Source: Palsa-459 sp035937595 (lineage in GTDB: Bacteria; Actinomycetota; Acidimicrobiia; Acidimicrobiales; RAAP-2). From it: a DNA stretch of 10,820 bases. The notes under the pieces are model-generated. The model did no database searches. It had not been told where the DNA came from and saw only the letters and a program-made list of their open reading frames with translations. A program made the translations under genes and the position numbers. How positions within the stretch are numbered: the stretch's first letter is position 1; each line of letters begins with the position of its first letter. The DNA lies in assembly GCA_035937595.1 (NCBI GenBank), contig DASZHS010000059.1, positions 1-10,820 of the forward strand, given 5' to 3'. Of this stretch, positions 1 to 6,143 are shown piece after piece.

Positions 1-599
1 TCGACGCGCTCGCCTTCGACGCGGGCTCGGGCCTGGTCAGCGTGGTCGCCGTCGACGCGGCGAGCGGCCGGGTCCTCATGGTCGCGCACGCCGACCGCGA
101 GGCCCTCGAGCGCACGCTCGAGACCGGCGAGATGCACTACCGCTCGAGGACGCGCGGGCCCTGGCACAAGGGGGCGACGAGCGGCAACGTCCAGCACGTC
201 GTCGCCCTCGTCGCGGACTGCGACGGCGACGCCGTCCTCGCCGTCGTCGCGCCCGACGGCCCGGCGTGCCACACCGGCTCGGTGAGCTGCTTCGACGACG
301 ACGCGGCCGCCGCCGGCGTCCTCGGCCGGCTCGACGCGCTGATCGCGCGCCGCGCGGACCCGACGTCGTCGCCCGCGACGAGCTACGTGCGCGCCCTGCT
401 CGCCGACCGCAACCTGCGCCTGAAGAAGCTGGGCGAGGAGGCGACCGAGCTCGCCGTTGCCGCGGTGGGCGAGGACCGCGACGCCGTCGCGTCCGAGGCG
501 GCGGACCTCCTCTTCCACGTCATGGTCGCGACCCGGGCGGCGGGCGTCCCGCTCGACGACGTGCTGGCGATGCTCGCCGGGCGCGAGCGCGACGACTGA
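1..599 (+). CDS. hisIE: Bifunctional phosphoribosyl-AMP cyclohydrolase / phosphoribosyl-ATP pyrophosphatase (HisIE), 5' partial
   Basis: HisIE catalyses two early steps of histidine biosynthesis in the cytoplasm: PRPP-ATP pyrophosphohydrolysis (HisE) and opening of the adenine ring (HisI). The HisI half shows SRTRGPWHKGATSGN, then DCDGD and CHTGSVSCF, which carry the Cys and Asp residues that bind zinc and magnesium in this family. A linker follows, then a HisE half with the helical signature LKKLGEEATELAVAA and EAADLLFHVMV. The reading frame is open back to the window edge, and the residues before the first in-frame GTG at 42 (LAFDAGSGLV) match the usual HisI N-terminus. The true start is therefore outside the window and the GTG at 42 is not it. 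HisI-HisE fusion in this order is common in bacteria. The gene ends at TGA 597-599, only 19 bp from the convergent P450 gene. Confidence 0.95.
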   Translation, partial: DALAFDAGSGLVSVVAVDAASGRVLMVAHADREALERTLETGEMHYRSRTRGPWHKGATSGNVQHVVALVADCDGDAVLAVVAPDGPACHTGSVSCFDDDAAAAGVLGRLDALIARRADPTSSPATSYVRALLADRNLRLKKLGEEATELAVAAVGEDRDAVASEAADLLFHVMVATRAAGVPLDDVLAMLAGRERDD

Positions 600-608
600 G
601 CGTCGCGC
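587..608. terminator. GC-rich hairpin between convergent hisIE and P450 genes
   Basis: Perfect 8-bp inverted repeat: GCGCGACG (587-594) pairs with CGTCGCGC (601-608) around a 6-nt loop that contains the hisIE stop codon. It lies exactly in the 19-bp convergent gap and could end transcripts in both directions. No U-tract follows, as is often the case in high-GC actinobacteria, so termination is inferred from position and stem strength only. Confidence 0.45.
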
Positions 609-618
609 GCCGCCGCGG

Positions 619-1821
619 TCAGCCGAGGCGCAGGGGGAGCGTGCGCGGCCCGCGCACCTGGCCCCGCGACCAGGTGACCGCGCCGGGGTCCGCGAGGTGG
701 AACGTCGGGTGGCGCGCGAGGAAGCACTCGAGCGCTATGCGAAGCTCCATGCGCGCGAGGTTGGACCCCACGCAGCGGTGGATGCCGAGGCCGAAGGCGA
801 GGTGCCGGTTGACCTCCCGGTCGAGGACGACCTCGTCGGCGCGGTCGAAGGCCGCCGGGTCCCGGTTCGCCGCGGGGAAGCTCAGCAGCACCCAGTCGTC
901 CTTCTTCATCGGACAGCCCTCGAAGTCGAAGTCCTCCTTCACGAGCCGCGCCATCGTGACGGGGGCGTAGGCGCGGAGGAGCTCTTCGATGGCGACGTCG
1001 ACGAGGCTTGGGTCCTCGACGAGGCGTCGACGGTCGTCGTCGTGGCAGGCCAGGTGCCAGAGCGCCGCGCCGATCGCCGACCAGGTCGTGTCGATGCCGG
1101 CCGCCAAGATGAGCAGCATCGTGCCGAAGACGTGCTGGTCGGCCAGCTTCTCGCCGTCCACCTCGACGTTCATGAGGAACGAGGTGAGGTCGTCGCGGGG
1201 GTGCGCGCGGTGGTCCTCGACCTGGGCGATGAAGTACTCCTCGATCGGGTCGAAGCTCGCGATGCGCTCCTCGATCGGCCGATCGATCCCCTCGAGGATG
1301 ACGTGGACGAACTCGCGGAACAGGTCGCCGTCCTGCGGCGGGAACCCGAGCATCCTCGCGATCACGCCGACGGGGACGTGCTGGGCGTAGTCGGTCGCCC
1401 CGTCGAGGCGCTCGGCGTCGCCGATCCCGTCGAGGAGCGACGTGCACAACGAGCGGGTGTAGTCCTCGAGCCCCGCCACGGCCTTGGGCGAGAACGCGGG
1501 CAGGAGGAGGCGCCGGGCGAGCTGGTGGAACGGCGGGTCCGACGTGATGGGCGGGGCGGGGCCGATCGGCGCGGGGAGCACGTCGTCGCCCGGGCGCCCC
1601 TCGGTGACGACGACCGCGCGGCTCGTGAAGTGCTCGTGGTCGTTCGCGATGGCCGCCACGTCGGCGTGGCGCACCGGCAGCCAGGTGCCCCCGTAGCGCT
1701 CCGAGTGCGCGACCGGGCAGCGTCGCCGGAGGTCGTCGTAGATGGGGTAGGGGTCGTCGACCCAGGTCGGGTCCGTGTGGTCGAAGTCCGTGGCGAAGTC
1801 GGCGACGCGCTGGTGGGCCAT
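619..1821 (-). CDS. Cytochrome P450 monooxygenase
   Basis: A 400-residue soluble bacterial class I cytochrome P450, a haem-thiolate monooxygenase that takes electrons from a ferredoxin. Visible motifs are the helix-C region SDPPFHQLARR (about 94-104), the I-helix oxygen-activation motif AGIDTT (241-246), the ExxR pair E280/R283 in EELLR, and the haem loop FGLGIHRCVG with ligand Cys350. Length is normal for the family. The ATG at 1819-1821 shares one base with the stop of the upstream ferredoxin gene (TGATG). A strong AGGAGG lies 4 bases before it inside the ferredoxin 3' end, so translation is coupled. The longer reading frame upstream of this ATG lies in another frame over the ferredoxin and is not coding. 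The substrate cannot be read from sequence and I assign no CYP family. No ferredoxin reductase is in the window. Confidence 0.95.
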   Translation of the reverse strand: MAHQRVADFATDFDHTDPTWVDDPYPIYDDLRRRCPVAHSERYGGTWLPVRHADVAAIANDHEHFTSRAVVVTEGRPGDDVLPAPIGPAPPITSDPPFHQLARRLLLPAFSPKAVAGLEDYTRSLCTSLLDGIGDAERLDGATDYAQHVPVGVIARMLGFPPQDGDLFREFVHVILEGIDRPIEERIASFDPIEEYFIAQVEDHRAHPRDDLTSFLMNVEVDGEKLADQHVFGTMLLILAAGIDTTWSAIGAALWHLACHDDDRRRLVEDPSLVDVAIEELLRAYAPVTMARLVKEDFDFEGCPMKKDDWVLLSFPAANRDPAAFDRADEVVLDREVNRHLAFGLGIHRCVGSNLARMELRIALECFLARHPTFHLADPGAVTWSRGQVRGPRTLPLRLG

Positions 1822-2018
1822 CAGGCCTCCTCGAGCGCGACGGCGCCCTCGGGGCAGTTGGCGACGGCGAGGTTCGCGAGGTGCTCGAGGTCCGCGGGGA
1901 CCGTGCCGTCGCCGAGGACCGTGCCGTTGCCCAGCTCGTCGCTGTCGAACAGGTCCGGCGCGATGGAGAAGCACCGCCCGTGGCCCTGGCAGCGGTCGTG
2001 GTCGATCGTGACGCGCAC
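1821..2018 (-). CDS. Small P450-associated ferredoxin, [3Fe-4S] type
   Basis: A 65-residue ferredoxin, almost certainly the electron donor to the adjacent P450. Cluster ligands are C10 and C16 in CQGHGRC and C55 in NCPEGA. This is the Cx5C...CP pattern of single-cluster [3Fe-4S] ferredoxins. The position that holds a second Cys in [4Fe-4S] relatives is His13, giving C-x2-H-x2-C; such variants are known next to actinobacterial P450s. The start is GTG at 2016-2018 with a full-strength GAGGAGGT three bases before it. The residues DHDRCQGHGRC follow directly, as expected for the family. Its TGA overlaps the ATG of the P450 gene. It sits 42 bp downstream of serB on the same strand, so it may be read from serB or from its own promoter in that gap. 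Confidence 0.93.
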   Translation of the reverse strand: MRVTIDHDRCQGHGRCFSIAPDLFDSDELGNGTVLGDGTVPADLEHLANLAVANCPEGAVALEEA

Positions 2019-2020
2019 GG

Positions 2021-2035
2021 CACCTCCTCGAGGTG
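2021..2035 (-). promoter_or_regulatory. Short hairpin overlapping the ferredoxin ribosome binding site
   Basis: On the transcript, CACCTC pairs with GAGGTG around a GAG loop. The 3' arm is the Shine-Dalgarno sequence of the ferredoxin GTG start. A 6-bp GC-rich stem with a 3-nt loop could partly mask the ribosome site. Complementarity to an SD can arise by chance, so a regulatory role is tentative. Confidence 0.3.
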
Positions 2036-2036
2036 G

Positions 2037-2063
2037 TGAGACTATCTCAGCGATTCTGTCTCA
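2037..2063 (-). promoter_or_regulatory. Candidate operator/promoter for the ferredoxin-P450 pair
   Basis: The gap between serB and the ferredoxin gene holds a perfect palindrome, TGAGA-CTA-TCTCA (2037-2049). A third copy of the half-site, TGTCTCA (2057-2063), overlaps the serB stop. On the minus strand the half-sites read TGAGACA and TGAGATA, 14 bases apart, facing an inverted copy. Such half-site arrays are typical of TetR-type operators, and the site lies immediately upstream of the ferredoxin SD. A TANNNT element (TAGTCT, 2044-2039) lies inside the palindrome but no convincing -35 is seen. No regulator gene is in the window, so the binding protein is unknown. Confidence 0.4.
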
Positions 2064-3299
2064 CCCTCGCACGGGTGGGCGGTCCTCGCCGTGCGCCTCG
2101 GCGGCCTCGATCTCCTCTCGGGGGATCCCGAGGAGGTAGAGGACCGCGTCGAGGTAGGGCACCGAGATCGCCGTGTCGGCGGCGTCGCGCAGCACGGGGC
2201 GCGCGTTGAAGGCGATCCCGAGCCCCGCGATCGCGATCATGTCGACGTCGTTGGCCCCGTCGCCGACCGCGACGGTCTGGGAGAGGGGGACGCCGAGCTC
2301 GGCGGCGAAGCGCCGGAGCGCGTCCGCCTTGCCCGCACGGTCGACGACCGGGCCGAGCACCTCGCCGGTGAGCCGCCCCTCTCGCACGCCGAGCCGGTTG
2401 GCGGCGACCCGGTCGACGCCGAGCTCGCTGCACACGGCGTCGAGCACCTCGTGGAACCCGCCGCTCACGACCGCCGTCGAGAAGCCGAGGCGCCGCAGCG
2501 TCCGCACGAGCGTGCGGGCGCCCGGGGCGAGCTCGAGGCGTGCGGCGATCTCGGCGAGCGCGGCGACCGGGAGGCCCTCGAGCAGGGCGACGCGGCGGGC
2601 GAGCGCCTCGTGGAAGTCGAGGCCGCCCGCCATCGCCGTCTCGGTGATCGCGGCGACCTCGTCGGCGCGGCCGGCGGCTTCGGCGAGCTGGTCGATGACC
2701 TCCGCGGTGAGCAGAGTCGAGTCCGCGTCGAGCACGACCAGTCGCTTCGCGCGGCGGTGCAGCCCCGCGCGCTGGACGGCGAGGTCGATGCCGAGCCGCG
2801 ACGACTCGGTCGCGAGCGAGGCGCGGAGCCGCTCGTGGTCCGCCCCCAAGACGACCAGCTCGTAGCTCTGCACGGGGTAGACGGCGAGCCGCACGATCCG
2901 CTCGCAGGTCCCGCCGGACGAGAAGATCGCCGAGAAGACGCCGGCCATCGCCTCTGCGGTCACGGCGTGCGACGTCAGCGTGACCAAGAGCCGGCGCCCC
3001 TGGGCGCCGATCGGCTCTTCGACCGCCTCGGCGACGCCGACCGAGAGCCGGTCGTCGCCACCGAGGTCCGAGGACAGGACCGTGCGCCGGACGTGGGCGG
3101 GTGCGAGGGCGGCCGGGCAGTCGAGCTCGACGCACAGGACGAGGTGGCCCCGGATCGTGATCTGTCCGGTGTCGGTGACCGTCGCGTCGACGCCGCTCAG
3201 GGCCGCGAAGAGCGCGGCGGCGACGCCGGGACGGTCCTGGCCCGTCACCGTCACCAAGAGGCGGTGACGCGCGCCGGCGCCGTCGACGTCCGTCGCCAC
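2061..3299 (-). CDS. serB: Phosphoserine phosphatase SerB with N-terminal ACT domains
   Basis: A cytoplasmic HAD-family phosphatase catalysing the last step of serine synthesis, O-phosphoserine to serine. From the GTG start the protein has 412 residues. The first ACT-like domain (about 13-86) opens with RLLVTVTGQDRPGV. A second ACT-like region spans about 103-176. The HAD catalytic domain follows: motif I LDADST with nucleophile D191 and acid/base D193, motif II VSGG (about 278-281), Lys324, and motif III GDGANDVDM (346-354). Two ACT domains followed by HAD is the layout of mycobacterial SerB2, where ACT domains bind amino-acid effectors. An in-frame ATG at 3341 would add 14 residues. I prefer GTG 3299 because a promoter (TTGGGG, 17 bp, TACCAT) lies 7 bases before it, placing the ATG codon upstream of the predicted transcription start. 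Confidence 0.93.
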   Translation of the reverse strand: MATDVDGAGARHRLLVTVTGQDRPGVAAALFAALSGVDATVTDTGQITIRGHLVLCVELDCPAALAPAHVRRTVLSSDLGGDDRLSVGVAEAVEEPIGAQGRRLLVTLTSHAVTAEAMAGVFSAIFSSGGTCERIVRLAVYPVQSYELVVLGADHERLRASLATESSRLGIDLAVQRAGLHRRAKRLVVLDADSTLLTAEVIDQLAEAAGRADEVAAITETAMAGGLDFHEALARRVALLEGLPVAALAEIAARLELAPGARTLVRTLRRLGFSTAVVSGGFHEVLDAVCSELGVDRVAANRLGVREGRLTGEVLGPVVDRAGKADALRRFAAELGVPLSQTVAVGDGANDVDMIAIAGLGIAFNARPVLRDAADTAISVPYLDAVLYLLGIPREEIEAAEAHGEDRPPVRG

Positions 3300-3335
3300 G
3301 GGCGCGATGGTAGGCCGCGGTGACCGACGCCCCAA
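3300..3335 (-). promoter_or_regulatory. Leaderless-type promoter of serB
   Basis: On the minus strand, TTGGGG (3335-3330) is followed after exactly 17 bp by TACCAT (3312-3307), then 7 bp to the GTG at 3299. TANNNT placed 6-7 bases before a start codon is the usual form of actinobacterial leaderless promoters. No Shine-Dalgarno sequence precedes either possible serB start, which fits leaderless translation. Confidence 0.5.
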
Positions 3336-3407
3336 CGACATGGGCGCCGCGCGACCACGAGGCGTTCCGGCGCCACCTCCGCGCGGCCACGGGGCGACGC
3401 GATGGCC

Positions 3408-3419
3408 TAGCCTCCCCGC
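3408..3419 (+). promoter_or_regulatory. Leaderless-type -10 element upstream of the GH3 gene
   Basis: TAGCCT (3408-3413) is followed by six bases and then an ATG at 3420, the spacing expected if transcription starts on or next to that ATG. The -35 region (about 3384-3390) does not resemble TTGACA. The element points toward the GH3 gene, divergent from the serB promoter. Confidence 0.4.
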
Positions 3420-3488
3420 ATGCCTGGGCGAGGTGCGCCGCTTCGTGACGGGGCGGCACTTGCGTCAGCGGCGCGGGGGGCGACCTGA
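3420..3488 (+). other. Short ORF, candidate leader peptide or displaced 5' end of the GH3 gene
   Basis: The ATG at 3420 opens a 22-codon frame, beginning MPGRGAPLRDG and ending at TGA 3486-3488. That TGA overlaps a CTG (3485-3487) in the GH3 frame, giving a CTGA junction like the coupled ATGA overlaps of operons. A run of six G (3475-3480) lies just before the stop. One extra G there would fuse this ORF in frame to the GH3 signal peptide. It may therefore be a coupled leader ORF, or the real N-terminus of the hydrolase separated by an indel. The ORF alone resembles no family I know. Confidence 0.3.
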
Positions 3489-6100
3489 GCCGGACGCGGC
3501 AACGGCTCGGCGCGCTGGCGGCGATCGCCGGCGCGGCGCTGCTCGGCGCGTCCTCGGGCAGTGCGACGGGCGCCACGGCGGACGTCGGCGCGTCGACGGG
3601 GCCGAGGTCGTCGTCCGTGGTCGCCCAGGCGAACGCCGTCCTCGCCAAGATGACGCTCGCAGAGCAGTTCGACCTCGTCGGGACCGGGGTCGTGCACGAT
3701 CCCTCGCTCGGCATCCCACCGCTGCGCTTCCAGGACGGGCCCAACGGCATCGGCGAAGGGGCGAAGGGCGTGACCCAGTTCCCGAACGCCCAGGCGCTCG
3801 CCGCGACATTCAACGTGGCGCTCGCCGGCGCCTACGGCCAGGCGCTCGGCGCGGAGGCCGCCGGCAAGGGGGTGACCGCCCTCGGCGCGCCGACGATCAA
3901 CGTGGTCCGTTCCCCGCTGTGGGGCCGCGAGGCCGAGACCTTCGGGGAGGACCCGTTCCTCACCTCGCTCCTGGCCGCCGCGGAGATCAAGGGCATCCAG
4001 TCCCAGCACGTGATGGCCGTCGCCAAGCACTACGTGGCCTACGACCAGGAGACGGGCCGCATGGGGCTCGCCGAGATCGGCGCGCCGGCCGACAACGCCA
4101 TGGTCGCCGCGCGCACCCTCCAGGAGATCTACGACCCGCCGTTCCGCGCGGCCGCGAACGCCGGCGTCGCGGCGGTCATGTGCGCGTACAACCAGATCGA
4201 CGGGGCGCCCGCCTGCGAGAACGCCGCGACGCTCGGCGACCTGCGCGCGATGGGGTTCCTGGGCTTCGTCGAGCCCGACGAGTACCTGGCCGTGCGCCAC
4301 CTCCTGGCGGCCGCCACCGCGGGCGTCAACAACTTCGAGCTCGGGAGCGCGCTCGACGCGAGCCCGGGCGAGCGCGGCGGCCGCATCGAGGAGGCCGCCC
4401 TCAGGGCGCTGGTGGCGTCCGGCGCGCTGCCGGCGTCGGTCATCACGGGCTCGGCGCGCCGCATCCTCATCGGGATGGCCGAGGCGGGGCTGCTCCACGC
4501 CACCGTGTCGAGCCCGCAGCCGATCGTGACCACGCCCGCGCACCAGGCGCTCGCCGCGACGATCGCAGAGCAGGGCGCGGTGCTCCTCCAGAACACCGGC
4601 TCGGTGCTCCCGCTGGCACCGACCACCGCGAGGATCGCGGTGATCGGCGCCGACGCCGGCCCCGGTGTCCAAGACGACGAGAGCGGCTCTGCCGCGGTGT
4701 ACCCGAGCGGGCCCGTCACCTCGCCGTACGCCGCGATCGCCGCCGCGGCCGGCGCCGCAGGGCACGGACAGGTCGTCACCTACACGCAGGGGACGACGGG
4801 CGTGGTGCCGTTCTTCGACGTGCCGGGCGCCGCGTTGTGGACGAGCCGCGGCGTCCACGGCGGCCTCACCCGGACCGTGTACCGCGACCCGTGGTTCCTC
4901 GGGCGGCCCGTCAGCCGCGGCACGGACCACGTGATCGGGTTCTCGACGCCGGCGCCGTGGCGCTCGGCCACGGGCACGGCGCCGTTCTCGGTCCGCTGGA
5001 CGGGCGCGATCGTGGCGCCTTCGAGCGGGACCTACACCTTCTCGCTCACGACGTGCGGGTGGGCGCGGCTGTTCATCGGCAACCGGCTCGTCACCTCGGG
5101 CGGGGCGGCGTGGGTCCACCTCTACACGCCGGACGGCTCGCACGGCACCACGTTCCAGGGGACCGCCGTGCTGCGGGCGGGAGTGCCCGTGCCGATCAAG
5201 GTCGAGTACTCGACCGAGCAGGCGCTCGCCGCGCCCGAGATGGCGCTCGGCTGGGCGCCGCAGACCGCGAAGCTGCTCGCCGGCGCGGTCGCGGCGGCGA
5301 GGAGCGCCGACGTTGCCGTCGTCTTCGCGAGCGACGTCGCCGGCGAGGGGATGGACCGCACGTCCCTCGCCCTGCCCGGCGACCAGAACCAGCTCATCGC
5401 GGCGGTGGCCGCGGTCAACCCGCACACGATCGTCGTGCTCAACACCTCGGGGCCCGTCCTCATGCCGTGGCAGCCGAAGGTGGCGGGCATCATCGAGGAC
5501 TGGTATCCCGGGGAGGCGGTCGGCACGGCGATCGCGTCGGTGCTCTTCGGCACCGCGGAGCCGTCGGGGCGGCTCCCGGTCACGTTCCCCGCCACGGCCC
5601 AGCAGGGCTCGACGGCGACGCGCGCGCGCTTCCCGGGCGTCGACAACCAGGTCTCCTACGACGATGCCCTGGACGTCGGCTACCGCTACTACGACCAGTT
5701 CCACCAGACGCCGCTGTTCCCGTTCGGGTTCGGCCTCTCGTACACCTCGTTCACGCTCGGAACCCCGCACCTGAGCGCCCTCGGCGGGTACCACTACTCC
5801 GTCGCGGTGCCCGTCACCAACACCGGTGCGCGCACCGGGGCCGAGGTCGTCGAGCTCTACGTGCAGGATCCCGCAGCCGCCGGCGAGCCGCCGCTGCAGC
5901 TGAAGGGCGTCGCGAAGCTGACCCTCGCGCCGGGCGCGACCGGCACCGCCACGATCCCGCTCAACGGGTGGTGCTTCGCGAGCGTCGACGCCGCCGGCGC
6001 CTGGCAGGTCACGCCCGGCACCTACCAGCTCTGGGTCGGCACCTCGTCCGCGTCGCTGCCGAGCGCCGTGTCGGTCACCCTCAAGGCCGGGGCGCCCTGA
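3485..6100 (+). CDS. Secreted glycoside hydrolase family 3 (beta-glucosidase-like) with inserted PA14 domain
   Basis: An 871-residue exported GH3 hydrolase, numbered from CTG 3485. The N-terminus is a clear signal peptide: SRTRQR, hydrophobic LGALAAIAGAALLG, then SATGATA as a likely cleavage site. GH3 barrel motifs include DGPNG (D84), GREAETFGEDP, AKHYVAYDQETGR (K181, H182) and AVMCAYNQIDG. The nucleophile is most likely D265 in GFVEPDEY. The GH3_C domain starts near 361 and is interrupted by PA14 (about 472-590, with GTYTFSLTTCGWARLFIGN). It resumes with GEGMDRTSLALPGDQ, where E621 is the expected acid/base. FPFGFGLSYT and a fibronectin-III-like domain (about 770-866) close the protein. PA14 in GH3 usually shapes the substrate pocket. 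The first in-frame GTG (3617) would remove the whole signal peptide. CTG 3485 or a frameshifted ATG 3420 are the alternatives. The substrate is unknown, and several active-site residues deviate from consensus. Confidence 0.88.
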   Translation: MSRTRQRLGALAAIAGAALLGASSGSATGATADVGASTGPRSSSVVAQANAVLAKMTLAEQFDLVGTGVVHDPSLGIPPLRFQDGPNGIGEGAKGVTQFPNAQALAATFNVALAGAYGQALGAEAAGKGVTALGAPTINVVRSPLWGREAETFGEDPFLTSLLAAAEIKGIQSQHVMAVAKHYVAYDQETGRMGLAEIGAPADNAMVAARTLQEIYDPPFRAAANAGVAAVMCAYNQIDGAPACENAATLGDLRAMGFLGFVEPDEYLAVRHLLAAATAGVNNFELGSALDASPGERGGRIEEAALRALVASGALPASVITGSARRILIGMAEAGLLHATVSSPQPIVTTPAHQALAATIAEQGAVLLQNTGSVLPLAPTTARIAVIGADAGPGVQDDESGSAAVYPSGPVTSPYAAIAAAAGAAGHGQVVTYTQGTTGVVPFFDVPGAALWTSRGVHGGLTRTVYRDPWFLGRPVSRGTDHVIGFSTPAPWRSATGTAPFSVRWTGAIVAPSSGTYTFSLTTCGWARLFIGNRLVTSGGAAWVHLYTPDGSHGTTFQGTAVLRAGVPVPIKVEYSTEQALAAPEMALGWAPQTAKLLAGAVAAARSADVAVVFASDVAGEGMDRTSLALPGDQNQLIAAVAAVNPHTIVVLNTSGPVLMPWQPKVAGIIEDWYPGEAVGTAIASVLFGTAEPSGRLPVTFPATAQQGSTATRARFPGVDNQVSYDDALDVGYRYYDQFHQTPLFPFGFGLSYTSFTLGTPHLSALGGYHYSVAVPVTNTGARTGAEVVELYVQDPAAAGEPPLQLKGVAKLTLAPGATGTATIPLNGWCFASVDAAGAWQVTPGTYQLWVGTSSASLPSAVSVTLKAGAP

Positions 6101-6104
6101 GCAG

Positions 6105-6140
6105 GCCGCCGCCGTGCGTGGCACCCACGGGCTCGGCGGC
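6105..6140. terminator. Bidirectional hairpin between convergent GH3 and MFS genes
   Basis: GCCGCCG (6105-6111) pairs with CGGCGGC (6134-6140), and CCGTG (6112-6116) pairs with CACGG (6126-6130). This makes a 12-bp GC-rich stem with a 3-nt bulge (GCT, 6131-6133) and a 9-nt loop. It fills the 43-bp gap between the two stop codons and could serve both strands. There is no T-tract. Confidence 0.55.
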
Positions 6141-6143
6141 GAC

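Noticed and set aside
383..2139. Long frames over hisIE and the P450 (383-2023 on -, 457-2139 on +)
   Set aside because: They run across gene boundaries and both strands of well-supported genes, and their translations are low-complexity Arg/Pro/Ala without motifs.
2047..3813. 588-codon frame on the - strand plus 2091-3323 on + over serB
   Set aside because: SerB carries all HAD motifs in its own frame. The alternatives are GC-driven and one crosses the divergent promoter region.
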